Position numbers and translations under genes: made by a program. The notes under the pieces are model-generated. The model was not told the DNA's origin and did not search any database. It saw only the letters and a program-made list of their open reading frames with translations. 64,000 nucleotides of DNA from Phalacrocorax aristotelis (taxonomy: Eukaryota; Chordata; Aves; Suliformes; Phalacrocoracidae), in assembly GCF_949628215.1 (NCBI RefSeq), contig NC_134280.1, positions 45,968,621-46,032,620 of the forward strand, given 5' to 3'. This document shows positions 24,189 to 40,275 of this stretch, one piece after another (positions within the stretch are counted from its first letter, which is position 1; each line of letters begins with the position of its first letter).

Positions 24189-27100
24189 ACGAGCAAGGTT
24201 GTACATAGAGAAGATTTTACTTCATCATCCTCCCAAAATAGCACACTTCAGGAAAAAAAACAGACATGAGCCGTGAATCCAAATGTGATGGAGTGGTTAA
24301 AATGCCTGTTCCGTCTAGCAAGGGTGTCAGCAGAGCAGTGTGCTGCCTGGACATCTTGCGGGCTCACTGCGTGGCCACGCATGCAGCATGGTCTGTATTT
24401 CCTGCAACACATTCCTCCTCCATTGGGTTCCCAGGACAGACACAGTGAGATCGGAAAGACATTTCCCCTCCAGGTGAACTGGGGATGCAGGCAGCTCTCC
24501 TGCCCAAAAAGGAGCAGCCGGATGATGGGGGCCCACGTGCCCTGCTGTCCTGGGTTGTCCTTGCCCATTGGCAACTGATACAGAGTGACTCAGGGAAGGT
24601 CTCTGAAGTGCCGATGGTCTAGCAGGCAGCCAAGGCACTGGGAGATCAGGGTATCGGTGTGGGAAGCCAGAAAATACCCTCCTTCTACTGCTGTGAGGGC
24701 AAGGTTGGAGTCATAAGCAGTGAAGGAGGCACCAAGTGGTCCTGTCAGACTTGTAAGGGTGCAATGATACTCATATTACCTCCTTGTCATGGAGATCTTC
24801 ACAATATGTAACTCAAGGTCTCTCTAGGTTTGATTAGAAACAGACACCCCAAACTTTGCACTGAAACTTTGAGGCCATCTCCAGTTACAGGAAGCCTGGG
24901 CATATCCATATGCAGATGTATGCAATTTGTTTCACTTCAGCAGTTAGCATGACTGTTTTGAGTTCAGGGAGCCTGTTTAGGGAAGGAGAGGTACTGCTCT
25001 GGATGCTCAGCTGAGGGTGGATGCACACCACCCCCTCCCTATGCAGCCAGCCATGCTCCCTCCATTCTACTCTTGCTGTGTCGCTCACAGGGACAGCCAT
25101 CCCTGCTGCTGCTCACAGGGGCTGGAAGTAAAGGAGCCTGTGTCTGCTGTAGCACAGGAGAATGAGAGCAGTGGGCCAAGGTGGCAAGGAGGGCTCTGAG
25201 CTGGCAGCAGGCAGGCAGGCATGGGGACACCCACTCTGTGCACAGCAGGGATAGTCGCTTGCTCCTCAGGGCTGATGGCTTGCAGTGGAGATAACTATCA
25301 CCGCCGAAAGCCCTGGGCCCAGCTGCAGTCTGAGCTATATAGGCAACAAAATAACATCAGACCCAGAGCATTTCTCTGTGTGTGCATGGATGTGTGTTTG
25401 TTTGTGCAGACCTTCCCCAGCTAGCTGAGCTGCTCAAGAAGACAAGAAATGGCAGAGGACTTCCCAAGGAAAGGCCTCAGGTCTTTGTGTTTGCTGTTGC
25501 TGGAGTCGCAGGGGACCTGGGAGTTAGGGAGGCAGCCAGCACAAAAGCATGGCGGAAAATATACTGAGATTCCTGTCATCATAAATAGTAAAAAAAGAAA
25601 GAACAGAGGAAAAATTTCCTGGAATACTTCTATTTATTTATTACTCAACCTCTACTGACTCTCGTGGGCAGTAGTCAGTTGCTACAGACTTTCTGGAACT
25701 GTTTTATTATTATTAGTTTCAAAAATAATAAATATAATGGCTGTAGCATATGATTTACCCAGGTTGTGGGGCGGGGAACTGTCCAAGTGCATTTGGATGG
25801 GCCTGTCCACCTGCATCCCTGAGGAGTGGCGGAGGAGCTCAGCCCGTCGGAGAGTGCAGGTGCAGAGGAGGCAAGGTGACAGTCACTGGCCTGGACCCTG
25901 GCCCCGGTGCCCAGGGAGCATAAATCTTGACAAAATGTTCCTAAGGATCAAAGCAAAGAGAGCTGAGATTGACGACATTAGGCTTTGCTGAGCTTTACAT
26001 GGAGCTCCTCAAAAGCCTGAGGGAACAACATTAGAGAAAGCAATAAATCTGAAAATACAGTAGGGTGGTAGTGGCAGATAGCACCTGCATTGCCTGTGTC
26101 TTCATCCCAGTCCTCCTCTCAACTCGTCTGTACTAACTGGGCAATTTTTTTTCTCAACTCCCTTTCATATCTCATCCTTCCAAGCTTAATCCTGGTCCTT
26201 CCTTGCCCTTGTGCCTGAGGGTGACAGCTACATTTCATCCTACTGTTTTCTTCCCAATCACCTCTTTGCAGTCTTTCAGCTGCGAGAGCAAGAAAAAGGG
26301 AAGGATACATAACCTTCTCACAAGCCTGCTCACAGCCTTTTGGCTGTGAAGCCACGACAGAGCTGTTCACAGGAGGGCTAAACTGTAACTATACAGTGAA
26401 TTAGGTGGTAGAATGTTGTAATAAGGAACAAATGCTGGAAAAAATGGGTTTTCCAAATACATGGGCTAAGATATCTGAGGTGTCATTAATGACCAGGGAT
26501 ATGACACTGCTGAGGGCAGTCTACCGGTGGGGACATGACTATATGGTGAAGCTGTTTCCCAGAAAGACTGATCCAGGACTGAGAACATTTAAAGATAAGC
26601 TAATGTAAAATTTTTTAAAAAAAAAGATTAACCAGTTGGTATGATCTTGGCTTGGTGAGGAGAGCACAGATAGGAAGTGCTGCTGCATGCTTTCCTTCCC
26701 CGACCTTTAGGAGCTGAGTGTAGTGGCTCAAGATTAAACTCTGCAGTAGGGCTACCATGTTTTTTGTCCAAAGACCCCAGCCAGAAATGTAGGCAGGTGT
26801 GACACTGGGCTGTGCAGCATGTGCTGGGCAGGCCAGCCACTCACACAAATCCCTCTTTTCCTGTTCTGGGGACAGCCTGCTGTGCAGACCAGCGGCAGCA
26901 GGCAAGGGAGAGCTCTGGTCACTTGTCATCAGAGGCCCTACATGCGTCTGGGTCCCCACACCAGTCCTGCTGGCATGGCAGTGGTCTTGCTAAGGAAGGG
27001 GACACTGCCATTGCTAGAGGCAGGCTCTAGGCCATTGCTAGAGGTGGGGAGGAGAGGGTGACCCATCACAGCATCCTCTGCCTGTGCCTGAGAGCATGTA

Positions 27101-28026
27101 CACCTGGTTTCACTTGTAGCTGCTAAGCCTTAGAGAGGAACCAGCTCACTGCAGTGGTTGAAACATTCACCTCCTTCTTCACCACATTGCTCTCGTACAT
27201 CATGGCCCATTAATTACTAATTTCTCAGGGCAGTCAGGCAGAAGCAACCTCCCAGGCTGTTGTCAGACTCCTCTCATCTCTCTCTGCGCTGCACACAGGC
27301 TGGGGTATTTCCATAGGTGCCTCCACCAGCCTTTTCTGTGGCACTATGCACTGTTCATAACCTCTTTGCTGAAAGCAGTGCAAGTCCTCACACAAGGCTG
27401 TGGGGGTGACTGTGGGGTGTCAGTCAGGAGCACCTCTGCTGACACACCACTGTTTCCTGGGGACACACAAGCAGAAAACAGATCCCACCAAGCACCACTG
27501 TTTGCCCCTGGTTTTATACCATGTATGGGCTTGGTGACTGAAGACTATCCTCTGAGGCCTGGGTTTGTGTCCCTCTATCCTCAGAGGCCTCTCCTGTGGC
27601 CAGGACCAGGGAATGTACTGCTCTGTGAAGTTGGGCCCCACTGTGGGCAGTGGGAAGGGGAAGGAGGGTCTCACTGGGGCACATGCACATAAGCCTGCTG
27701 GGCTCATGGAAGGGAACCAGGAGCAGCTGACAGACCTCACCCCAACCTCCCCTTCCCTGGTTGTGCTGGCATCTGTGGGCTGAAATTAGTGCCCCCTGCA
27801 AAACAGCCACCTCCTCCCTTGAATATAGCCTAGCCAGGCACCCATGCCACCCCTGAGTTGAGCTCCAACACCCTCTAAGGCCAAGGTCAGCAGCTTTCCT
27901 GTACCGACCCAGGGCAGCCCTCTGGCTTGCCTCCCACCTCTGCTCAGGATGGTCTCAGCCTCTCTGCCTGTATTGAAGAACTGCTGCCCAACTGCCATGG
28001 CTAGTTTTATTTGGCTGAACCAATAA

Positions 28027-28506
<480 letters not shown>

Positions 28507-31500
28507 TGAGCCCTGCAAATTTGTTGTCCCTTGCTGTGCCTGAGGTCACCTGCAGCTCCACCACAGCCTCCAGGCAGCCAAGCCGTACCTAGAGCCTGTG
28601 CCACAGGCTGGCATGCCTCTCCAGTAAGCTGAGGCATGGGGACAGGACAGGGAGGTACATCCATGTCTGACACTAGTGTCAGGTCCTTTATTTGGGCCGG
28701 TGTCCTGAGCTGCAGTGCTCACAGAGAGGCCTCTTGTCCTTGAGCTAGTGGGGCAGCAGGCAGATAAGACTCACTGTCACCCTAAACAAAGCTGTTACAA
28801 AAAACTACTTTCTTCAGGAGAGTTGACGGGGGACACAGTTTCATTAGTCTGAGTGGGAGCCAACTTTCCCACAGAATGGGCTCTTTCTGGCAAGATGGGG
28901 ATGCGGAGGTGATCAGAAAGTTCAGTAGCAGCGAGCATGATACAGGTGGGGCAGCTCTTGTTACCTGCTTGGCTAAGCAGGTGCTGCAACTCCATGAAGC
29001 CTGGTGATCTGGAATGAAAAGGTGTTCCCACCACCTTGAGACGAGCAGAAGAGTCAAACAACTGTGCTGCAGTCTCACCGCCTCCACCCACATGGGCACC
29101 AGCTCCCATGAACTAGCTCTCCTGAACTAATCTGGGGGTTCACCAGCAGTGCCAAACTCCACACTGAAGGAGTCAATGATTCTCCAAATGCTGCTCTTTC
29201 CTCTGAGTCAAGGTTAAACCGAAGGCCTGCAGAGCTCAGAAGCATTTGCAAAAAGGAGCACCATCACTTGGAGCGAACATCCACAGCTCATGCCTTGATG
29301 GCCATCAAAGCTCCCGCTGAAGCTCAGGCTCTCTTTCTTCAGTCTAGCTAATCCTGTGACTTCCGTCTGCAGGCATTTATCAGCTCACCACCCCCAGAAC
29401 CTGTGTTAGCATCGAGAATAGCTGGTGTGTGGAGGCTTCTCATTATCCTCTTATATCAGAAAGACTCCCAGGTCCCAGGCAGCCCGGTTTGCCCACTGCT
29501 CTAACCTTTACAAGCGGTTGTTGCAAACAGTCAAGGCAGTCAGGCCAGCATCCTTGAATAAGTCAATTTTTCTCCGTACTTACTTCCAGTTTCAACTAGC
29601 TGCAGGATTTTTCTTGTCTGCTTGCCTAAATTGGTTTGCAGGGCTGGTGTGCTCTTCTTCCCCACAGCTGTTTCTCTTCAGGCCAGACACGGCTGCATTT
29701 CAGTAGAAAGCAACGCAATTCCCATGTGTAGCGTGCTGAGCACTGTGGGATGGGCAGAGGAAGGCAGCACTACAAATGTCAGCTCCTTGTGCCACTGGAC
29801 ACAGCCCTTGATTTCCCAGGGACACATCACAGGTGCTGATGGGGTCTCCTGGGAGGCCAGGCACAGAATCAGCTTATTGACTGCAGTGCATGAAATTCCT
29901 TGTACTCAGGAATGAGAATGAGGTGCTGGAGGGTGGCGAGCTCCTCCTGCTTGCCTCTGAGGCAGGGTGAGCAGCTAGCACGTCCCAGCTAGTGTGCAGG
30001 GCTGGCTAACAGAGCCAGGGCAAGTAAGGCAGATGCAATCCATGAGTTCATTACATACGACCCACCATGCAGTGTTTTTTTCCCCACTTTACCACTGGAT
30101 AGCACTGTGGCAGAAGGCAGAAGCACCTCCCCAGGCAGCCAGGAGGAACTCTGGCAGAGGGAGGGTGCAGCCTGGGGGTTTTACCCTGCCCTAAGCTAAG
30201 CGCCCCAGCAGCCCATTGCCACAGGCAGCCAAGAACAACCTCTCTCCTCTTGCAACCACCAGCTCACACTTCTTGCTTGGGATGGTGATGACAGGGCTTG
30301 TGTAACAGAGCAGCTGAAGGACTTGTCTAAGTGGCCTGGCCACTCAAGCACTTACCCCAGGGTGAAAGGAGTAAACACTTGCATTTCACTCATTCCCCCA
30401 GCCCCGCTGGGAAGGACCCCATCCCTTGGGTTGCAGGCTGGCAGCCAGCCACTGCCTCATGACGAAGGCTTGCCATGTTGTCAGTAGAAAGGCAAACTCC
30501 CTGTCGCTTCAGTGAGAACCAAGCAGGCTCGTGCTGAGCGCTGTGGGTGCTGGATGGGCAGGCTCAGGAGCACCCCCAGTGCCAGCTATTTAATGTAGGT
30601 TCTCGGGGGGCTAGGGCAGCTGGCTAGTGAGCTGCTCAGCCTTGGCATGGTGGTGGCAGCCCCCAGGAGGCATGGGGACACAGCCTGGGGTGGCCCAGGG
30701 CTCTTCTGCTGATGGCAAAGGGCTGCACTTCCCACCAGGGAGGATTTTGGGACCAGGGCTTTAGTGAATCACCCTAGCACCTGTCTCCAGCTCTGGGTTG
30801 TGTTATAGCTTTTTTAGGCTTGACTTTGGCCTCCCCCCTCTGAGCAACTCTGCTCTGTGGGGGCCTCCCCATGCCAGCATTGAAGGCCATCAGCTCACAG
30901 CTGAAAAGTGGGTATAGGCATGGGGCAGCCGCCCAGGACACTGATAGTGAAGCAAATGTCTACTGCAAGGACCGAGACCCCAACCAGGGCCAAGGCAGAG
31001 GATAGAAATCACAAATAATCCCTTTACATCTTTCCTCCTGCAAGCCAAATAGCCACTACGTACTCAGAGGCCCTCCACCAAGCTGGCCTGGGGCTGTGAT
31101 TGCTGTGGGATGTCTGGGCACACATCTACTGCAGCCCATGGGCTTTGAGGGAAGCTCAACAGTCCATCTCCCAAGGAAGGTAAAGTCCTCTAAAGGATGG
31201 CGAGTGCCCTGGAATAATTTAATGGAGGCCAGCTTCAGCTGCCTGCAAGGCTGAACTAAGCAAAGCAGAGCAGCAGGAAGGTGAGGCACCCAGCAGGTTT
31301 GAGGTGTGATGCTCCCTGCTATGTCTGAGCCAGCTTTTGGCTGGAGGTCATACCCTCTGGCCAAGTTCAGCTCCCAAGGGAATACAACCAGCCGCCATGT
31401 CGCAGGCAGGCACAGATGTGAAGCCCATACAGGCAAGTGGCAGCTCTGTTTTTTTCCATCCCTTTCCCAAGCTCATGCTTCGTTAATGAAATAGCTGATG

Positions 31501-34500
31501 GAGATCTCAGTGCCTGGAGAAGAGCTCATGCCAGTAGTGGGCATGGGGCGGGCTGTGCTGTCTGCAAAGTAGTGGCATCCTGCAGCCTGGCCCCTCTCCT
31601 GCTCCATTTCTCTACTTGCCGTGGTTTCCAGCCATCAGTGCTGATGTCTGACAACATCAAAGCTAATTCCCCCTGCAATGCAATGCAACATTTTTCCTGC
31701 CTGCCCCCCATGCCCTGGCCCCTTTTGCCAAGTACTATTCAGCTACTGCCCATCCCTGTTTTCTGAAGTGGGAGCTGCATGTAAGCCCTGCGCAGAGGCA
31801 GAGCCACCCAGCCAGGAAGAGGCTGCTAGGGCTCAGAAACAAACCTGCAAGGGTGCACAGCAGGCAGTGGTTTCATGTAAGTCCTACACACCATGCATAC
31901 CCTATTCCTTTCTCCTTCTCGTCCATGTCTGGGGCTGCAGAGCCCCAGAAAGGGCTCCTGCTCTGTACCAGCAACTGCCTGAGCTTCATCCAGGGTTGCA
32001 GCAGATGTCTGAGGTGGTGGCACTAGAGAAACATAGTAGCCACACGTGTGTTCAGACATGGCTCCTTCCCTTTACATGCAGACACACATATAGACATCCC
32101 CAAGCCCATGCCAGCCCAGCCCCGGCTGCTCATCTTTCTTGGGCTGTATCTCTTCCTCCTGGCCTGCCCTGCAGCACAGGAGAAAGAGATGGGGCTGGAA
32201 GGAGGCTTCATGGCCAGAGAATATAACCCCTCAGCCAGCCCCCTCAGACCCAGCCTTAAGATTGCTGGGATTGTTAATGAAATGTTTTTGGCGGTGACCC
32301 TGTGATGCAGCAGGGGCATGAAAGTGAGAGCAAAATGTCAAACTCTGCTGTAGCAAAATCACTGCTTTGGAAAAAAAAAAGGAAAAGAAAAAAAGCAAAG
32401 CAAGAAGTAATATATCTTGATCCCTTTTCCCCCATAAAACCCTGGGAGGCTGGTAGAAGGAGCGGAAAGACTGAGCTAAGCCTGCAGGAAATTAAACATG
32501 AAATGAAAACAAGCTCAAGTTATTCAATTCTCTCATCCCAGGCTCCAATTTCCCATTCCAGGCCACTGATAAAATGGTGTCCAGTTTCAGTGTTCAGGGA
32601 TGAATTCTGGCTCTGTTCTTGCAGGCTGGAAAGCAAAGGGCTGCTGGCCATCTCTGGGAAGAGGGGAGACGGGCCTGGCCTGTAGCAGAGGGATGGGGTT
32701 CTGGAGAAAGACAGACAGACAGATGGCAGCTGAGCAGAGGGAGGAGGTCAGAGGGGCCAGAGCAGCATGGATGGACAGAACGGATGCTGCAAGGCTGCCA
32801 GGGGAGAGTGGGAGCATAAGTAAGGCTTGAACGTGGCAGGCAGCTCTCGCCAGCTGCTGGGCAGTGATGCAGTGAGGCGGGGATCGAGCAAAAGGCGTGG
32901 GGTGCCAGGCTGGATCTGGCCTCATGACTGCCACCAGCCCACCATCATATGTGCAGAGGCCAGCCTCACCCTCCATTGCCATGCTGGGGCAGGTTGGAGA
33001 GAAGGGAAATAATTTTTTTCTTTAACTTGGAGGAAGGATGAACGCAGCAACGCCATCCCCAACCATCCATCCATGACCAGAGGGGCGTGGCTCAGGTTCC
33101 AACTTGGCCCATCCACCTGCACCCTGTGCAGGGCACGTAGGGCTTGGTGGCAGAGACAGACCGGCAGTGCCTGCTGGGTGCCAGGGTAGTGGCAGTAAGA
33201 CAGCGAGCAGGGGCCTACTGCTTTCTTTGTCTCAGGCCAGTCCCAGCCTCTCCACCTGCTACAGCACATCAGCTGTGTATGCATATGGATTTAGGTACAA
33301 GCATATGGCTGAATGTTTATGGAGACATGGAACATTTTCTGTTCTGTAGCTTTTTATAGGGCTGATTTGGTACATCAGGGCTTATCAAAGCATTGTCTGC
33401 AGGAGTCAGATACATGACATTACCCTACACTCCCACTGTAATTGTTAACACTGAGATGCAGCCCACAATGACTGCTTATCCCTGCACGAAGTACCCCATC
33501 CTGATCCCACAGACATGCTGCATTGTCTGCTGCAACCTTCACTGTCACATCCCAATCCCATAGCAGCCTCTCTTGACTAAAGGTGACAAGCAATGAAAGG
33601 AAAACAGACTTCTGTTGGTTTTAGATTTGCTGTTGAAAAGCAGGTCTCTTTTAAGATTGAGAAGCCAGGAAGTACTTAAGATTAGTTGTTTTTCACATTA
33701 TACATTGCCCTGCCTGCCCTGATTTTCCTGGGCACTGTGGAGGCCTGGAGAAACCCAGCTGCAAGATACCAAACAGCCTAAAAGGACCTGGACCAGAGGA
33801 GAAAGGAGAACTTTAAAAAGTAGTCCAAACCTTGTTGCAAATGTTTCGGAGCAGTGGCTCACTGCCAGCCCTTGGAGCATCTCCAGTGCCCCCAGCACCA
33901 GGACTTGGACTGAAGACACTCTTCTTTCAGCCTAACGCGACGGTTTGCCACAGCTTCCCAGCCCACCAGCCATGTGGGGACTGCAATTTGGGAACCGCCA
34001 GTTTAAACCATTTTGCTCTGCCAGTGCCAGTTCAATTCAATGTCTAAATGAGGAGCAGCAGAGGAAAAGCCAGTGCCAGAGACCCTGCTCTTCTCTGGAT
34101 GGCTCCGGGAAACCTCCCTGTGGCTCCAGCAGGCCCAGGGGAGCCAAGTGCACAAAACCCACACTGATGGCTTTGGAGGTCATGCTGCAGAGCTGGGCAC
34201 TGCTGCAGGAGCCTGCACTCAGCTGCCCTGCTCCTGGGCGAGTGCCCTGGGTGGGATGCTCAGGTGGGCTTCCCTGCACAGCAGTGTAGATGTGTAGCTG
34301 AGCTGGCGGGTGGGCCAGCCAGTGTCTTCACCAGGCAGGGGAATGGCCGCATATGCCTGGCATATGTTCTCCCCGACCTCATGCACAGCCAGCGCTCTGC
34401 TCCCTACCTGCTCTCCACCCCTCTGTACACAGCAGGACCTCCTCCACCAGAGGAGGAACTGGGTCACCACCACTAACTTTGAATCTGCAGATCAAAGCTG

Positions 34501-34885
34501 CATGATCTGGGCCAGCCCTGGGACTGGCCTGCAGCTGGGCTGAAGCAGCTGTGCCAAGAAGAGGTAGAAGAAAAGCAGACAGATGCCTCGGGCATCAAAC
34601 CTGCTCAGTAGGATGCTCTTCATGTGCAGTATGTGCTTAGCTGGGATAACGTTAGGCCCTTTCTGCTGGTGTTTTTTGCACCCGCTGAAAATTCTCATAG
34701 TGTTTTTGGATTGGGATGGGGGGATAATATCAGGTTGCTACTTTGGGTATGGTTAGTCTGGCTGGTTTGTGGATGGTCCTGCCAGTGGCATTGCTGTGAC
34801 AGCAGTGCTGGGTACTATATGCTACACCATCAGCAGCCCACATGGGGAGGAAATGCCTGGGCACTGCACTATCAGCTAGGAAGCC

Positions 34886-34915
34886 AGACCATCAGACCAC
34901 CAGACCGCCAGAGCA
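34886..34915 (+). repeat. Short 8-bp tandem repeat
   Basis: AGACCATC, AGACCACC, AGACCGCC and a diverged fourth unit. About 3.5 imperfect copies. Confidence 0.6.
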
Positions 34916-36058
34916 CAGCCCACGGCCAGACCCTCAGCTGCCCACTCGTACCATGGGGCTGGCCACAGTGGGGAGCTGCGAGAGACCAGCCTGAGTCTGC
35001 CTGTGTGGTGGGGAGGGGGGAACTGAAGCAGGAGAGCCTGGAATGACTCTTCCAGCACAAGTAAGAAGGTCAGCTCAGACAAAAACTACAGACCCTCGGG
35101 CCTGTCTCTCCCTGTAGCAGCTTCTAGCTGTGCTGATGCAGGGTGTAAATACCACCACTCTCCTGCCCTGCAAAAGCTGGCCTGCTGCCCTCCTTGTGCC
35201 GGGTGCCCGCTACTCTCCAAAGACGTGAGCTGGCGAAACCAAAAGCAGCATCTGGTTTATGCAGCTGCCAGCAAAGCAGTGGAGCTGCCTCACAGCTGGG
35301 TGCAGGCAGGACCAAGCTGTTCGTTAGCGGTGCCCCCCCGCCGTGAGTCACCGTGTAAAACTTGAAGCAGAACGGAGCAGCTCTTGGACTGCTCCTTTCA
35401 TGCACTGGCGTGACCTGCACAACCCAGCCCCTGGTGATCGCCTGCATCTCTCAGAGCCTTCAAAGCAGCTCTTGATTGATGTGTTTCCCTGACTCACAAG
35501 CTTCAAGAGGCTTTGAAGACACTAGGCCAGGCTCTGATCTTTCTTATGCTGATGCAAATCAGGAGCAATGGTGCTGACAATACTGCAATAATCCACACTG
35601 ATGTCAAGCCAGTAAAAATAAGAGCAGAAACAGTGTTTTGGTCTTTCCTCTGCCTTGAAGGGATCTGAGTAGCACTGTGAAGCAGAGCGCTGCAAACTCT
35701 GCAAAGAAAACATGTTGTAAAGCAAAGGATGTGTAACTATACACGGCACTTGTCTTTTTCTGCAGCTAAGGGAAGGCGTATTATGCATTTTATTCTTTTA
35801 ACAGTTAAGGAAAATAAACTGAGAGTTCAGTGAGAAATGCAAGCTTTCAGTCAATGGCACCCTCATAGCCAGGATAGGCCTGGGGAAAGCCGCAGTGCTG
35901 CTGGTTTCAGCCTGGTAGCAGCACACGTGGATGTATTTGCACTTCTCATCTAAGACTGGCTGACAGCACATGAGCTGCAGGCAGTGCCTAGGTAATGCCG
36001 ATTTAGGGACGTGAGGAAGACAGGTTAATTGAGGGCAAACCTGAAAGCTGATAAGAGT

Positions 36059-36475
36059 CTGGAAAACAAGTCTTATGAGGAGAGGTTGAGAGAACTGGGA
36101 TTGTTTAGCCTGGAGAAGAGGAGACTGAGGGGAGACCTTATCGCTCTCTACAGCTTCCTGAAATGAGGTTGTAGTGAGGTGGGTGTTGGTCTCTTCTCCC
36201 TAGTAATGTGTGATAGGACAAGAGGAAATGGCCTCAAATTGCATCAGGGGAGGTTTAGGCTGGGTATTAGGAAAAATGTCTTTACTGAAGGAGTGGTCAG
36301 GCATTGGAACAGGCTGCCCAGAGGTGGTGGAGTCACCATCCCTGGAGGTGTTCAGAAAACTTGTAGATGTGGCACTTCAGGGCATGGTTTAGGAGCCATG
36401 GGTGTGTTGGGTTGGCAGCTGGACTTGATGATCCTAGAGGGCCTTTCCAACCTTAATGATTCTATGATTTTATGA
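36059..36475 (+). mobile_element. CR1 LINE 3' fragment
   Basis: About 417 bp in forward orientation. It contains the end of the CR1 ORF2 region and the 3' UTR: GAGGAGAGGTTGAGAGAACT, GGTTGTAGTGAGGTGGG, GATAGGACAAGAGGAAATGG, AACAGGCTGCCCAGAGG and CTTTCCAACCTTAATG. It ends in the diagnostic short repeat attctatgattttatga. It is well preserved compared with the fragment at 24.1 kb, suggesting a younger insertion. The end lies about 270 bp before exon 3. Confidence 0.95.
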
Positions 36476-39002
<2,527 letters not shown>

Positions 39003-39326
39003 ATCCAGAACCCTTCCTGGATCGGCAACAACGGCACCGCTTCCCCCGTGCCCGCCTGCGTCGTCCCTTGCGAGACAGTGCCCTCCTGCATGTCCCCCCA
39101 TGCTCACCCCCACACAGCCGGCAGCGTCTCTGAGTTCCTTGGTGTCTCTGGCCCTGGCAGCCACGTGGGACAGACTCACATGGGTGGCCTCTTTGGCACG
39201 GCCGGGATGAGCCCCGGCCTCAATGGCTATGAGCTGAACAGCGAGCCGGACCGCAAGACCTCCAGCATCGCTGCCCTGAGGATGAAAGCGAAGGAGCACA
39301 GCGCCGCTATCTCCTGGGCAACATGA
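39003..39326 (+). CDS. ALX4: ALX4 coding exon 4 (C-terminus with OAR motif)
   Basis: Last coding exon: 107 codons plus TGA at 39324-39326, after the acceptor CCCCCAG (39001-39002). It begins IQNPSW and carries the [15 protein letters not shown] and [10 protein letters not shown] segments of ALX4. It ends with the OAR (otp-aristaless-rax) motif [19 protein letters not shown], at about residues 364-382 of 384, followed by AT and stop. In the family the OAR tail restrains the activity of the homeodomain protein; here it is intact. Base composition is GC-rich, like exon 1. Confidence 0.97.
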   Translation: MQNPSWIGNNGTASPVPACVVPCETVPSCMSPHAHPHTAGSVSEFLGVSGPGSHVGQTHMGGLFGTAGMSPGLNGYELNSEPDRKTSSIAALRMKAKEHSAAISWAT

Positions 39327-39380
39327 CAGGGCTACAGCCCAATGCCCGTGAGACATGGAGAGGGCACATGGGGACAGCCG

Positions 39381-39386
39381 AATAAA
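39381..39386 (+). terminator. ALX4: Proximal ALX4 poly(A) signal candidate
   Basis: Canonical AATAAA 55 nt after the stop codon. Use of this site would give a very short 3' UTR. No strong GT-rich downstream element was noticed, so it may be weak or unused. Confidence 0.35.
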
Positions 39387-40224
39387 TCCATCCGCTTGGA
39401 CGCCGGACAGCAGTTGCCTCCTTGGGGATCTGAATGCAGCACTTTTAGCTACCCTGGTATATAAAGTACATACATTAAAGTAAGCGGAGTGTTTCCAGCA
39501 TGAACACGGCACCTCCCAGCTCCTGGGATCAGGCTGGTAGAGGGAAGCTGTGAAGCAGCACCTCTTCCAGTGAGATCTGGGTTGGAATGCGTCCCCTCTC
39601 ACTGCCACCTCCCCAGTAACCTGGGCATTTTTTCTCCCTGCTCCTTTTTCTGACACCAGAGCTGCCTCTCCAAAGACCAAGAGCCTGCTGGCATTGCAGC
39701 AGCTTCCCCCATCCTGTCACTCCACACAAGTGCTCCCCCACACCCTCACACTTTTCCCCTCCTGATTTGTTGATGGTGTTGCTCAGATCTGTTCTGCCCT
39801 GGGCAGGAGACTGGATGGGGACTCTGGCACCAGCAAAGAGACACCTCTCAGGCTGCTCCCATCCTCTTAGCAGGAGCCACAGCTTCCCACAGCTGACCAG
39901 GGAACAGGGCTGGGAAGATACCCAAGGGTAGAAAAAGGGCAACATTACCCCATCTCCTTCTACTCTGCTTCCTCTTCCTCTTGCAGTCTGAGGTGAAGCA
40001 CAGAGCCTTAGAGGCCTGTGAAGGGAATGTCTCTCTTCCCAATACAGCATGGTGCCACCACACTGGGAATCTTTGCCAGCTCTCTGGTTGCCTGGCTGGA
40101 GGTGCACCCCAGCAGATTATAGCTTCCCAGCACGGCTAGCTGGCCCAGGGAGTACCTTGGCTTTGCTTTGCCACAGTCATGGTCAATGTAGAGGCTTATG
40201 TGCATGGTGGGGCCGCAAAATGTT

Positions 40225-40275
40225 TTCTCTGGCTTTCACTGGGTTGGGAATTATTATCCTCAGTTTAGAGACAGC
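40225..40275 (-). mobile_element. Possible MIR-like remnant
   Basis: The string attattatcctcagtttaga matches the order of the reverse-complemented MIR end (attattatccccattttacag). Little beyond it can be aligned by eye, so this is a weak call. Confidence 0.2.
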
